Part shown: positions 24,746-38,205 of the stretch, one piece after another | Position numbering within the stretch: position 1 is the stretch's first letter | Layout: each line of letters opens with the position of its first letter | From: Clavelina lepadiformis | Lineage: Eukaryota > Chordata > Ascidiacea > Aplousobranchia > Clavelinidae | DNA: 64,000 nucleotides | Assembly: GCF_947623445.1 (NCBI RefSeq) | Contig: NC_135242.1 | Location: 1,116,001-1,180,000, forward strand | Direction of reading: 5' to 3' | Translations under genes and position numbers: made by a program | Notes under the pieces: generated by a model | The model's input: only the letters and a program-made list of their open reading frames with translations | Told to the model about the DNA's origin: nothing | Databases searched by the model: none

Positions 24746-25400
24746 TAGGAAAACCTAATGTGAATAAATAATGGTGTTTATTATTGTCACAATGTAATAA
24801 CTTCATGTGGTTGTCAGTTTATTATTATTCAGAATGGTTTATTTCGACGTGAAAAATCTTATATAATTACTATGCAGTGATTTTCAATATTCCTATAAAC
24901 CGCATGACTGCTCGCCCCTCACGTGAACCTAAGTTTGTGTTTGTTCGAGGTTGCATGCCTTCTATATTAGTTTTTGTTTGTCATCGGATTTTCATGGTTG
25001 TAGTGAGAATTTTGTGAGGGATCCATCTTGGTAGCGTTAGGTTTTTTGCATTAAGTTGTCAATTAAGTGTTGTGGCTCAGAGTAAGTTTTAGTTTGATGG
25101 AAACCAGACAAAATGGTTTTTTCAACACAATGCCGACACATGCCATATATGGTAAAATATAACAAAGTAATCGTATAATACAAAACACGTCACAGTAACA
25201 ACAGTATTTTACAGAAAAAATTTTCATTAATCAACTCATTTCTAAATATAATAGGAAAAGACTTGGACATCAACATTCACGTCTTTCCACAGCCGAATGC
25301 TGCGAATATTTCACCGGAAGAAATCAGGGTTTAAAACTATTTTCCTCAGTTTCTTGTTAAGTTTATAACTTAAATGTTATAACATAGGTATAACCTAAAA

Positions 25401-25760
25401 CAGGGGTCGGGAACCTTTTTTGGCGAAGGAGCCATGAAAGCCACATATTGTTAATTTTTATTTCCTTTAGAGCCATATAATATTTTTCAACACTTATTGC
25501 AACTAACGTGTGCATTTTTAAGCAAAACCAACTATTTTAGACAACGGTAAATGTCTGAATTTACTCTTTAATAACATGCTAATTACTGTTAATGCGATTT
25601 CTGGTGCTGCATGGTACAGAAGCTACAAAACTACAAATAACAGAAAAGTTTTATTCGTAACAATTGTGCTAAGAAATGCCAGCTTAGATTTATCTGCGAG
25701 CCAGATGCCGTCATCAAAAGAGCCATATCTGGCTCGCGAGCCATAGGTTCCCGACCTCTG
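25401..25760. mobile_element. Non-autonomous hAT-type element, 8-bp TSD
   Basis: Terminal inverted repeats CAGGGGTCGGGAACCT and, inward from the right, CAGAGGTCGGGAACCT. Flanked by ACCTAAAA (25393-25400) and ACCTAAAG (25761-25768), one mismatch in eight. 360 bp, no coding frame. Confidence 0.9.
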
Positions 25761-25789
25761 ACCTAAAGTATAGTAACCTAGGCTAGTAA

Positions 25790-25965
25790 CCTAAACTTAA
25801 CATAAATCTACCTCCTAATCTAAATCTAACTTCAATCAAACCTTAAATAACTCAAATTAATGTCTTGCTGCTTACCAAATCCCCTATAACTTAACAACCT
25901 ATCTTTAACTATGGGCTACCTGACCTATTTTTGGTGAAATAGTCTCTCTTAAGCCGAAAAAGCTT
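25790..25965. repeat. Dispersed AT-rich repeat, copy 1
   Basis: Shares segments such as CTAACTTCAAT and TGGTGAAATAGTC-like text with 62985-63165, in the same order and spacing; parts also recur near 63530-63610. The family is unknown. Confidence 0.45.
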
Positions 25966-27580
25966 AAAACGTGCTTAAATACATTTAAGGTAATGATTGC
26001 TGGTAACAGCTATAGCCGGGCCATTAAACCACTTACTACAAGCGTTCCTACGTACACTGTCAGTTCAATTGACCATCCAAGACCACGAAGCAGAAAACTA
26101 CAACTGCCAGAAAGACAAAACAACAACCTTCGACCTGAGGTCCCATTTTACAACAATGACGCATACCGTGTGACATCACTAGTTTTCTTAACCATTTAGA
26201 ATCTTTAAAATACCCGCTTAATCTGACCTTTGACCGGTATTAAACCAATGAAATCTAAGTATTTCTACGCCTCACATTTATAGACATCAAATAACCATTG
26301 CTTTAGTTTATATCAATGTTTTTACAACGGTCATCCTACAAATGGACATTTGGAAACATGTGCAAGATAAATTGACATAATTTACTGCAACGTCATACCC
26401 AGTATCCAGCCCAGCTGTCACATTAGTGTTTATGCTTTCATCTTTGATGCGCAAACGTGTTTAGGTTTTGTTTCTTTTATATTTGATGTGAATCCTACTG
26501 ATTTTAAAATTGCCTTCGAAAAAGAGTTTTTATGGCGAGATATGAGATTTCGATGAATCTATTTTCCATGTTTTTTTCACCCAAAATTTGCTCCAAATTA
26601 TAATTTTTAAATTTGTTTTTTCTATCTTGACCATTGTTTCCAACTTAGCGCCTTGGCGGAAAATTTAGCTAAAAAGTAAAATGCTCAGTGATCGTCTTGA
26701 AACATGTTGTCTAAATTGAAATTATATATCTGTTTCTATTTAGTTTTGTGGCCGGACTAAATTCTTTGTTTACTTTATTATAAAGTCAAATTACTAAAAA
26801 TGTAAATAATCGAAAACTCCCGCATGGAGCTCCCTGAAATTTCGTACGTCACTTTAATATACCTTAGGCTGTTATTTCGTTTTCATCTCCAGCACATTAG
26901 AAACTGACTTCTTCTCAGGGTTCCTTGAGTTTGAGATAATCGGAAGGCGGGGTCTCGTGAGGTGTAACGCGTTGATTGACTTTGAAAATGAGCGTCGGTA
27001 CAACTGTTATATGTATGCTAGAACGTGCTAAGTCGCGTGCAGATTTAGGCCGAAAATTGCCATGAAAGTAGCTAGAATTGTTTTTTTTTTCAAAAATCCT
27101 GGTGTTGAATTTGCGTCTCTGTTAAAAAAGTTAAAATCATGGTTTGGCCTTTTATGGAATGGTCCAAAGCATACTAAAATGACATGCAAAATTTCAGAGA
27201 ACCCCATGGAAGATTTTTCGAATAATCAATTTTTCAGTAAATTCCCTTAACTTTTTTTATTTGAGACAAACATAATACGTTCATGTATAATATCGTGTAA
27301 TACGCGAAGCGGAACGAAGGGAAGCGAAGCGAACGCGAAACCTTGGACGGAAAATCACTTAACAGCCGTGATACGAAGGCTCACAAGCAGCAGAGATTAC
27401 GTAAGGAGTCAGCAACAATAATGAAAGCATGAAAGCCAAAAAAAACGATTTTCAAACGCACGTTTTACAGAATAATTACAGAAAGAACAGATTTTTTACT
27501 TTTACAGTTTTCATTATTACACGTTTTAGCATCCTCGCCTGGCTACAACAGGTGAGAAAAGTGATTTATTGCAATTGCAG

Positions 27581-29888
27581 ATGCTCAGTATGGAAGACAC
27601 AGGTGTAAGCATGCCTACAGTCATCGAAGGAAGCTTAATAAACGGTGAGAATGCAGTGCGGTAAGAAATGTGGCATTTCTTCACAAAATGACATTTTCTT
27701 AATCCTTGGTCAGTGGCGAACCTTGTGTTGGTTTGCGCAAAGTTAACCCTGAGGCGGATTAAATGTTTTACCGGTAACTATCGGTGATCTCGATCAAAGA
27801 TTTTATACAATCACGTTGCTTTTAGCTTTGAATAAGAGAATTTTGTCCATTCACTCATGCGTGAAATCCTCAGTTACGTAAAAGCTTAATTTTGTTAAAT
27901 TTTTTTCTTAAAATTTCTGACATACACATCAGTTGTCCATTAAAATATTTTTTCCCAGATTCTTTCGACAATTCGTCGTCAGGCTTCGAATTCTGCTCTG
28001 CGCATCAAAGGAAGCCTCCCACTATAACAGGCATGCCTCTTGTCGTACAGTAAGTTGTGTTTGATTCCGAGTGTGGTTGTGGTCCAAATGCTGCACGATC
28101 GAGCACTGGAACGTTTTGCAACCCCCCTTTACGAGTGAAGTCAAAATATCCGTCAAAGTACTTTATTTCTTCCCAGGGCTACTTTGGTTCTTGTCATGTT
28201 CGGGATCGGGTGTTCTACGAATCTCCAGATGGTGTGGGCTTACATGAAACAACCGAAGTCCTTCCTAAGCGCGCTGACCTTGCAGTTGGTCATGCTTCCC
28301 TGTGTGTATAGCCTTGTATATTCTACTGCAGGCATCGTCACCCGTAATCGTATACACGTCTAAATAAACATCTAACTTTTTAATCATGTTTCGTCTTAGA
28401 TGCTATTTGTTTAATGCTGTTCTCTATTTCAAGCACATAGCACACAGCAAGCGATGCATAGACTGCTGCAAAACTTTACAGCATTAAAGCAACGGAGACA
28501 AAGACTACATTGTGTTTTAAAAAAATTGTTTTGGCAGTTTTGGGCTTCGTCTTATCAAAGATTTTCCGCTTGACTGCGCCAGAAGCACTGGGTGTGATCA
28601 TTCAGTCGGTCTGCCCTGGAGGAGGACTGAGCAATGCTGCCACCTACTGGCTGGACGGAGACGTTGATATGAGGTTTTTATATTTTGCATCTTCATCTTT
28701 TGTAACCTGCAGTTGCTCAAATCCAACATTACGCGATAGATGACTTGGTCGCATTTAGAATGAAGTCAAGTGTTTCTTTGTTTGTAATTGTGATGTAATA
28801 TTACGCAGCGTTGTATTGACAACCGCTTCGACGACACTGGCAGCTGGCACTATGCCTCTGTGGCTTTTCGTTTATCCGAAGGCACTGGGAATTAGTGAGA
28901 GCTGCTTGAAAATTCCTTTTGCTACCCTTGGTAAGTTACAGTATATCACATACGGTCATATAAAATGGTTGTCAAAAGTTTCAACAGACTTTAACTTTAT
29001 TATTTGCCGACTTAGGAATCGCCTTTCTCGGCATTTTAGTTCCCATTTTACTCGGGCTCGCTGTGAAGTACAAGTTTCCTAAAGTTTCCGCAATTCTGCC
29101 GAAGGTAACCATATATCATATTAGTACGTGTACGATAGTCTTCATGTTTATAATGGTAGGTAATGTGATATTTGTCTTGTATGAAGGTGCTATGCAGTCT
29201 TTGCCCGATCATCGGAATTGTTTGCGCGATTTGGACTTTCCCTAACATCGACCCCACTTTGAGTTGGCGACAAGTCGTGGTGAGATAAGAAAACAAAAAT
29301 TCACAAGCTCAGAACTTGGACCTATTAGTTTACTCGGCATCGTCACTGCCGCTTACTGAAGACCAAACAACTTTATTTTATCAACTCCAGGTTGCCGTTG
29401 CTCTGTTTGGCCTGGCAGGAGGACTCAGCTATTTGCTTTCCAGGATAACTTGGTTTGAATACAGTGTGGCAGCGAGGAGGACAGTGGTGGTGGAAACTGT
29501 GATACAAAACTCTCCGCTAGGTGTCGGAATTGCTTTGCTTTCACTGGAGTGAGTTTAGCTCAGAGATATCATACAACTTAATTTACTGTGAGCTACGAAA
29601 ACGCTTTAACGTAAAATAAATGCGAAAAATTAAGAACTTTCAAATGAATTTGAACTTTTCAGCCTCTTTTCCCCTGAGTTTGCTCCGGTGTTTATGTTTT
29701 TCCCACTTTACTTTGGTCTCCAAATGGGATCCTGTCTCATGGCCGTAGCCATTTACGTCATATGCAAGCGGAGAGGTGTCCGCTGTCTTCAACCTTCCGT
29801 GGAAGATGTGGAAAATCTTCAACTCTCTCCGCAAGAGGAACCTTTAAAATTCGGACACAGTGAGGAGAAACCGGAAAATTCAGTTTGA
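27581..29888 (+). CDS. SLC10-family sodium/bile acid (organic anion) cotransporter
   Basis: SLC10 carriers couple Na+ entry to uptake of bile salts, steroid sulfates or similar anions at the plasma membrane. Nine coding exons join in phase: 27581-27644, 27959-28049, 28177-28301, 28538-28673, 28809-28930, 29016-29104, 29187-29279, 29391-29548 and 29663-29888, giving 367 residues. Family blocks are LVMFGIGCS (first visible helix), CPGGGLSNAATYWLDGDVDM (family CPGG-x-x-SN-x-x-(A/T)YW-x-DGD-x-D), TMPLWLFVY, and VVETVIQNSPLGVGIALLSL. The last holds the conserved Glu and Gln of the sodium site (E-x-x-x-Q-N). Then comes the cytosolic Glu-rich tail. Length and hydrophobic pattern fit ASBT/NTCP. The N-terminus has an NSS glycosylation sequon. 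The precise paralogue is unclear, so no symbol is given. The exon 3 donor (T|GTGTGT) is weak but fixed by phase. Confidence 0.95.
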
Positions 29889-30744
29889 CCTTTCGTTTGC
29901 GGAAGATAACTCAACATTAAATGACATTAAGAAACTTTCGGTCCTCGTAAAACTTTGATGGTTCAGGTTATCGTTATTATCGTTTTTATAATTTACCTGT
30001 TTTGTTGGAAGTTTTCTCGTTCAATTCACGTCTGGTCTCTTGCATTGCTTTCGAGTTTTTGATTTCTTTTGCAATAAGATCTAAAGTTTTAAACTTTTAT
30101 TTTTATGGTAAGCGTTACTACTCGTACCTACCACTAACCAACTCGTGCTGTACCCACCTACTGCCTAAGTGGCCTAAGTGGAACTTTCTGTGCCTCCACT
30201 TCGTGCAAGAAATCTTTCTTGTGAGGGTTTCCTGTTTGTCACTTGATTAAGACAAGTCGCTCCCACCAATGGCTATTGCACAATCGATCATTTAATCAAC
30301 ATTCGAGTATTAGCATCAAATGTATAACATTTAATAGGCTTTGTTCCAACGAATCAAGCGCTGGTTAGCGTTGGCTGCAGATTTTAACCTGTACATTGCA
30401 GACTGAAATATTGCCAGCATCGAAATCGGTTGACAATTGACATTAAGGCTTTTCATTTTTTGCATTAACATTACTTTTCAACCCTGACAAAGTCTTTACA
30501 CTTGTACGAGGCGTGATTGAAGAAGTCAACAATCAATTGATTGATTGATTGCACCCACAATCAAGGCGGACACGGTTTCAACTGTTCCAATAACTTTAAT
30601 TGAAAATAAAATGCAAATTTAAAAAAGTTTTAGTTCAAGAATGAAAAGCGTGGAAAAGTTGCCCTTTGGAAAGTAAATGTGTTAGAAAGGAATCAAGCAA
30701 TCTTTTGGGGACCTGTTGAAAAACAACTTCAGCAACATGAAACA

Positions 30745-30951
30745 GACAAGTCGTCTTGGGAGTTTGTTAGTATGGGTGGTGAAGGGGAATGGAAGCCTCT
30801 GGCAAAGGTTGAGCAAATAGGGCTTAAACCACTATATTTTATCATTTACAGTCATGATAATATTTTTGGTTTATATTCGGATTGTAGCCTATAGGCTTAG
30901 GTTGCAACAAAAAATCGTACAAACGCGCCTGCCTGCAATAGTTTCATTTTT
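30745..30951. repeat. 207-bp dispersed direct repeat, copy A
   Basis: About 90% identical by eye to 36471-36668, from GACAAGTCGTCTTGGG to AAACGCGCCTGC. The copies lie 5.7 kb apart in the same orientation on either side of the intact fibrinogen-domain gene. No terminal structure is obvious. Confidence 0.75.
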
Positions 30952-32407
30952 GCAGATATTTTTCTGGTAATTTTAAGCTATACTATCAACTTTAAAAGGT
31001 TAAACTTGACTAAACAATCAAATTTCAATTAAATGATGTAGTGAAGAAATTAAAACTTGCTTAAAATAAAAAGTTTGAATTAACTATGTAGTTAAGCTGA
31101 TTCAAATCTTTGTAGTCTGTACAATAGGAACTAAACATCTGTAGTCAGAGTTATTCTAACTGTAGTAACGCAATCTGAGTAAAATGTTTTGCGTTGTGAT
31201 AATCAATCAACTTAGAGATGTGGTGTTGCAATGTCTGGTATTTCATGGCCCTCACGGTCGAAACAACCAAACAACCGGAAGGTTGTCATGTGTTTTTTTA
31301 CTGATATGGAATTCATTCTTAGGAGGATATCTAACTACCATTAACCACAACTTGAGATGACATTCATAGCATCGAGGTGTGCTATACAGTAGCTCTAAAC
31401 GTCTTAAAACTTTAATCGTCATCTCGCTCAATAACAAGGATGGAATCGGGTGTTATTGCAATACGCCAGGTAGTGCGAAACACATCCCTTCATCATATTG
31501 ATTATTTAAGGAAAACCGGCAAAAAATCTGAAACTGAATCTGAGTTTACTCTTAAAACTTTTACAGCTCTATATAAGAAGAAAGTTTCTGCGCCCTGTTC
31601 ATTGATTGCAACAAAGCAGCTGTCAGGATGGGGTGATAGCGCTGAATCATTAGATTAAATTAAATTGAATCAATTATATTAAAATATAATTGCAGTTGCT
31701 CTTTTTCAACATCAAGTGGTTGGCTATAGGCCTACGTTGTATTGTAAATTTGGGTTCCATATTTGCAGAGCCCTGACGTCATCGTTCGGCATAAGTCAGT
31801 AAGCTCAGTGTTAACCATTTTCTTTCTGCAAAGAGTTCAAGCCGAAATCAGAGCCCATGTTGTATAACGATTATAAGTTTGTGGCGGTTATGATGCTTTT
31901 CTCGGTTATGGTCTTTGGGACGGTTATGGCTACGGTGCTTAGCTAATTGACGTCATCACTGTTCGTATAAGCGGATGGAAGAGTAGTGTGGACTGTGGGG
32001 TTGAATCGGTTGTCGTTGCCTCGAAGTTGGTTTTACCGATGAGTCCGGCTTAACTTGTCTGACACTTTCTTGCAAAATAAAGAAATCCAGAAGTGGTGAC
32101 ATTTCCATTGATTCGTTTATTAAATTTTCATCATACAGCTATTTCACTTCCGCATAGGAATGGAAAACAGTGCGATACATTGCAGATGCTCAAGTTTTTG
32201 TCCGTTCGTCAGCTAATACTGGAAGTCGAATAAGAAAAGAGACATCGTGAATATGGACAAATATAACGGCAGCTGTAAACGGTAACGAATATATACGTAA
32301 CAAGATACCAGACTTGGAAAACATTTGAATGACAACAAGTAAACCGCTTTCACTGCTATGAGTCCTTTGGAAATGATTACTCAAAACAAGCTGTGGTTAC
32401 TTTAGGG

Positions 32408-32734
32408 CAGTGGTTCTCAAACTGTGGTACGCGTACCACTAGCGGTACGCGAGAGCATTTTAAGTGGTACCGCGTACCGCTGAACATGATTTTCGATGTG
32501 CTGTGAGTAATGTGTTGCCCCGGATAGACAAGCTTGTGCAGAAGGAACAGTTGCATCTATCAAATTAAATTGTGTTTTCTTGCTATTCATTGGTGTTATG
32601 GTATAGTAATAACGGTAATAACTATAAATACCGGTACATTTGAGTAAAATAAGTCATTCAGGAGCCAGGTGGTACGCAGTGTAGTAAAAAAACGAATGAG
32701 TGGTACGCGATCGCAAAAAGTTTGAGAAACACTG
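32408..32734. mobile_element. Non-autonomous hAT-type element, perfect 8-bp TSD
   Basis: Ends CAGTGGTTCTCAAACTGTGG and, inward from the right, CAGTGTTTCTCAAACTTTTT. Both flanks are CTTTAGGG (32400-32407 and 32735-32742). Internal sequence is rich in repeated GGTACGCG units. 327 bp, non-coding. Confidence 0.93.
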
Positions 32735-33813
32735 CTTTAGGGACATGTTGCCAGGTGCGTTCAAATGACTTGCTCATCACAATGTTGCAATTGCATCACG
32801 GTATAGCCTATGATTTATACACAAGACTGTAGGTGAAAGGATATCCTAAAGATAGCGTATCGTATACAATGACTCAACTAGAACTATAAATCTACACGTT
32901 TTGATGATTGGTGGGTGGTTAACAGCGCAAAACATAAACATAACATAACCTATTTGCAGAAATTAAATCTGGAAACTTTCAATTATTTTGTTTTGTTTAG
33001 AACTATCAGTTGTGATGAGGTGAAAATATACAGTTTCATTGCATTCAAACTATGAAGATGGCAGTCGAACGGTTCAGTAAATGTCTATAATTTTTATTAT
33101 TATGGAAATGTGACCTTGACAGCACTCCATAACTTTTCTGTTTTATTTCGTTCTCAACCGGGAGCCACTTGGCATCCTAAGGAGAGAAATTTTTAATTCC
33201 TGGGAGGAAATTTGTTCAAGGGAAGAATTGGGGAGGAAAAAATAAGGATCTTCAGTTTTTTGTAAATCGTTTCTAATTTACGTTGTAAACTCCAGCCAGA
33301 CTACAAGAGCATGCCCGAGATTGTTTTTTGAAAGAGTATTACACACCAGGATAAACCGGTGTCTCCAACTAAAAAGAAAAAAGGAAACACTAATTTTTGC
33401 TCCGATTTGTAGGCTACTTTAAAATTAGTGTTCAAAACAGGTGTCGACAGTGTCTGAGGTTTGTAAGAGAGGTGAAAAAATCGTTGAGAATCATTGACAT
33501 AGACTGTTTATTTTGACGCGTATTGCGAACCACGTTGTGTCTTGGATTGCAAAGTGCTGGGGTCTGCATGGAAAGCGATATGCACGTTACGGCCGTAATA
33601 TTCCCGTTTGTAATTCCTGCCATCGTCAATTTGCCATTACCAGAAAGTTACAATTCCATTATCTGTCGACTTTCGTTTGAACTTTTTGTCATCACGATTG
33701 TTGAGAACTTGTTAGAAATCAAATGTGCGTCAAGCAAAATTTTGTAACCGAATTGGCGTCTTTATTTTATAATAGCTACAGACGAGTATAAAAGAAACGA
33801 AAGTTGTCGAAAG

Positions 33814-35212
33814 TTAGCCACATTTAACTTTCATGGTGGTAGCTTTGAGGGATTCGTAGAATCCTTTCCAAGAACTCCAAATAATATTTTCGGCATATCT
33901 CCCTTTGTTATCGCCCCAATCAGCATTCAGCGAAGAATGAAAGCAGTTGTTAAACCACCAGCCTCCGCTACCGTTGCCGTAATATGTTGCGCAGTTTGAA
34001 CTGTTGTGACAACAAAATGCCAGTAAATTATGGAAATATTTTATACCATATATATGTTAATTTAAGATGAACCGTTGAACAATGAACAGACGTATAAATT
34101 CAAGGAACTGTACAATTTAATTAAATTTAGTTCAAACGATTGTTTTAATAGAACATATTATACTTGCTGTTATCGTTATCCACATTATATGTTGAAAATC
34201 TTTGATTGTTGTGACTATTGCTACCACTGGTCATGCTGTCTCCTGCTGTACCTGAATATCCTCCAATATGGAGTCGATATAGATCAGATTCATTTTCTAC
34301 TGAGAACATGCTGAAAATTGCGTGAAAAAATATGTTAACACTGCTTGGAAACTAAAAACTCGACGGAAAAAGTTAAGCATCAGTTGTGTGATACCTGTAT
34401 TCTGCGAATCTGTGGTCATTGGTGAAATCCCAAAGATCAACTCGGAGCTTGCATCCTCTACCACGAGTTATAGCGTGGATTTTATCCAAACCTGTGCAGC
34501 AACGCACATTACTGTTGAAGGCCATAAAAGTCGAAAGTCGTTTATTACGTAATTACTGATGTTTTATCAAGTAAAGAAAACTTTATTGAACAAATATAGT
34601 CAGTTTACATGCGCGAACACCCGGCGTGAAAAGTATAATAGCTATTTGCTTAAATTAAAGCGAAGCTGTTCCAGATGATTTGTGACGTATGAATGACGAC
34701 TTTGCTTTCAGTTACAAGTAAAAATTCGGCGACCTTGCAGTCTCATTCAGCATACTTCTGTTCGACAGGAAGATAGCAGTAAAAATATGAAAATCTTACC
34801 CAACCAAAATTCGCCATCCATTGAACCGAAACCGGATTTATAATCTGCCCAGTTTCTTTGGAAATTGACACTTCCGTTAAATCTTCGTTGGAAAACCTGT
34901 GTCAAGAAATGTGTTATAACTACACTTTGTCATTGTTATACTATTACTGAAAGTTTGTTTTTACATAATTCGCTTGTATCTTCCACTCACCGTCCATCCT
35001 TCGTCACAAAACGCTTCCTCCCCAGAACGTAGAGTTTGTCTCCCGTACACTGAGGACGTATAACAAGACGCAGGCAGCAAGAAGTCTTTTAACTTGAAAT
35101 ATTCATCGAAGTTGCGCAATTCCTGGCCACAGAGAGCGACTTGGCGGCATTCTTGTGCATTGACGAGTGCCAGTAAAATGGGAAAAAAAGTAAGTAAAAA
35201 AAGAACTTGCAT
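33814..35212 (-). CDS. Secreted fibrinogen-related domain protein (ficolin/FGL-like)
   Basis: Five exons on the minus strand: 34991-35212, 34800-34896, 34395-34491, 34164-34310 and 33814-34000, giving 249 residues. A signal peptide ([19 protein letters not shown], then QE) opens a complete fibrinogen-related domain with no collagen or coiled-coil stalk. Domain landmarks in order: [58 protein letters not shown], a calcium-loop-like [17 protein letters not shown] and [15 protein letters not shown]. Such proteins bind acetylated sugars and act in innate recognition in invertebrate chordates; that role is inferred from the family. A damaged paralogue lies at 10258-11870 on the opposite strand with the same exon phases, indicating an old local duplication. 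Confidence 0.92.
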
Positions 35213-38205
35213 CGTTCACTGCTATCAATGACTTCACAGGCCACCAACTAATATAAAGTGAACAGGTTTAGCAAATGATTTGCTTGCAGCTTGTTTTATA
35301 CCTTCTCAGTTTTGGTAAATATTTTGGAAGATTTGTTATTTTCGAGTTTTATTGGTTGCTACGTCACAACTGAGACAATATTTTCATCACAATCTCACTT
35401 CCGTCGATGAATAACAACCAAGGCCCAAACTTCTATCAATGAGTTTATGCCTTATGGTGATAAGTATGAATAACACGAGCTACCTTTGGGTGCTTTTGTG
35501 ATGTAACATAAAAACAACTCAAATATTTGTTTCGTTAAAAGAAAAATCAATATTAGGTTTAAATTACTTAACTTATAGGCATTGGTGGTGTTTACTTTAA
35601 TACTTTACCAGCCATGTGCCGTCACTTTGTTGTTGGTGTAATGTATGTTCGGTCGCTGTCATAATACGTTCTTAAACTTTCCGGATTAATTTGCCACAGC
35701 AAATTTCATGCATACAACAATCAATCAAAAAGAGAAATCGAAGAAATTACAGGAGATGACATTTATTGAAAGAGTAACATATTAAAATGATGATGAATCC
35801 TACTATCAATATTAGCAGGACATGGTAATGGTGTAATTTCACAAACGAAAACAACTATTTTCTTGTAATGACGTTGCTCCTAACATTTGCCCCATGAAGT
35901 ATATTTTAAACAGAAAGTTTTGAATTTTCTCTGTATGAAGAAATGAGATGTTTTGCTGAAGAATCTTATTTACGAAGATTACGTAACACCCCAGTTTGTT
36001 GGTTCCACTGCTTTGTCATAAAACCTTATTGCGCAAAACACTGTTTATCGCAAATGTGTGTGTAGTGTTGTTCACTGGTGTAGTGCCAAAACCTGTCCCG
36101 ATGGTGACGTCATAAATGTCATTTGTATCAGCAGCAAACGAGTGCTAGGGCGGTTAGAATGTTGAATATTGAACACTGGCATATTGAATATTGAGAATAA
36201 AAATTTAAAGTTCAGACAACGTCTTCATAATAGTTGTGTGAGCGGTGAAGCTTGCACTCAACTATCAAACCAATAGCTATAAAAAACACAAACAAACAAC
36301 TCTTTTGTACTCGGCAGTCAACCGTATTTAGACCCATCACAACTCCTGTTTTGCCGGAAAAGAACTGCCCAGAACTCAGTCCCGAGAAGAAATGAACGAC
36401 CAAGTGTTAGATATTCTAACTCGGCCAACAACGCTAGCCGATAGTCAGGTTACTGCTCCTTTTCTACTGAGACAAGTTGTCTTGGGTGTTTGTTAGTATG
36501 GGTTGTGAAGGGGAATGGAAGCCTCTGGCATAGGTTAAGCAAATAGGGCTTAAACCACTACATTTTATCATTTACAGTTGTGATAATATTTTTGGTTTAT
36601 ATTCGGACTGTATAGGCTTAGATTGCAACAAAAAATCGTACAAACGCGCCTGCAGTAGTTTCATTTTGTCTTAAAAAAGATTTTCTAGTCACATCTATTT
36701 CTAGAATGTTAGCCCAATTCTGTACGTAATCTGGTTTCACCAGGACAAGCCAGTTTAAAAATCAACGTCCTGCAAACACAGTGCGAAAGAATTTCAGAAG
36801 TTTGGAAAAAACTTAGCGTTTTTTATTTAGTTTTTCTTTTTTAAACTTAAATGTTGTTGAAATTGGCGCCTTGACTAACCTTCCGTGGTTATAACAGCCC
36901 ACTTGTAAGATCTCGCACATTTCAAACCCTTTGGGACTGGCCAAGTTTTCTCGTTCCGTTTGACAATGTTTTCTTGTGATGATGGGTAGTAACTATTTCA
37001 CCTTATGTAGGTCAAGCATCCTGTTGTTCAGATATGTATCACACCATAGGTCGGAAAGTTAAATGATATGAACAGAAGATAAATTGCCAAGTGAAAACAA
37101 AAATTACATAAATATTGGATTTTCCTAATTTAGGTGTTTGTTAAAATATGAAGCGACTATATTTGCTTTAGCGCGAGAACCCGCCCTTATGCTCCGTTCG
37201 TGCAAATAGGTTATTTGCGTTCACAGGAGATGCTTCAGTTTGCTAAAAGACGATAAAATAGAGCAAAAGTTACAATTGTCAGAACCAAAGACATTTAAAT
37301 CTTTTTGCCAGAACTTACTAAATTAAAAAACGGTTTTAGCCAAATAAAAGCAAAGGCCATCATCAGAGTCGGGCAGTCCAACATAAGGCATGAGTGTAAG
37401 AATTACAGAAATCATTACATTGCTTTGCTTTGATGAATAGGTTTGCAAAAATTTAGTCAAGTAAACTTGAGATGATTAAGAAGCCTTTTACACTTTCTAT
37501 AGCGGCGCAAGCTCTTGCTTGCTTGTAAATGACCCGGCCAAAGGACACAGCAACTGGCTGGATTGTTTCTTCCCTACCGCTCTTTTGACGAAAAAAATAA
37601 AATGATTGATCGACTTCATAATTACAATAAGGTATGAGAAATTATTTCATATTTGTGCGAAAAATTCTGGACGAGTTCATCTGGGTTATTTCATAGCTTT
37701 GAAATGCGCAAATAAAAGTTTAAAGCGATTTGAAAAAACTCATAATTTCACAAAAAAATGGTATTTCTATGGAAAACCAATGGCAACATCTCCAACTTCA
37801 CTTCACAAAAAGTAAACTTTCAGATTTGCGATTTATTGACACAATGCTCCATCACATTTGACAAAATATCAACATCAGAGTCAATTTGATCAACCACCAA
37901 AATACTACTACCTGGTGATGATGAACAAATTCCCTTGTTTTTACAAAAGTAGTTCAGGCAACACAAATAACAATCAAGAATAAAATCCAATACAGAAGCA
38001 ATATAATACATCTAAAATATCACATTAGACTTATTTCGCAAGTACATTTATAAGCACATACACTCAGCTATAGCTTTCATGGAGTGGTGGCATCTATTTC
38101 TTGACAAAGTGATGCAAATGATTTAAATCATAACTTTCTTTTTCTGTCATTCGAATAACAAACGAACAACAAGAGTGATAATTTTCACGACCAAACACAG
38201 ACGAA
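35213..38205. other. Intergenic between fibrinogen-domain gene and RNF10
   Basis: Upstream of the fibrinogen-domain gene and downstream of RNF10. It holds the second copy of the 207-bp repeat (36471-36668) and a CRE octamer at 36105. No recognisable exon. Confidence 0.6.
36471..36668. repeat. 207-bp dispersed direct repeat, copy B
   Basis: Partner of 30745-30951 in the same orientation. It differs by scattered substitutions and a few small gaps, for example a shortened GCCTGCCTGC segment. Confidence 0.75.

Larger units (their letters stand above)
23682..27580. other. Intergenic between divergent GMNN and SLC10 genes
   Basis: A 3.9-kb stretch with one clear hAT-type element (25401-25760), a possible truncated hAT end near 24677 and a dispersed AT-rich repeat (25790-25965). 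A purine-rich run built on GCGAAGCG lies at 27304-27340. No gene was recognised. Confidence 0.6.
29889..33813. other. Intergenic between SLC10 gene and fibrinogen-domain gene
   Basis: Convergent 3' flanks with a hAT-type element (32408-32734), one copy of a 207-bp repeat (30745-30951) and CRE octamers at 31774 and 31948. Open frames near 30679, 31440 and 33523 are short and unrecognised. Confidence 0.6.

Noticed and set aside
27062..27250. 62-codon ATG frame upstream of the SLC10 gene
   Set aside because: Low-complexity start, no family match, no splice context.
27300..27345. GCGAAGCG/GAACG purine-rich run as a possible tandem array
   Set aside because: Unit length and spacing are irregular over only about 40 bases; not a CRISPR or satellite array.
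37606..38011. Short frames on both strands next to RNF10
   Set aside because: Fall in RNF10 3' flank; no recognisable content.
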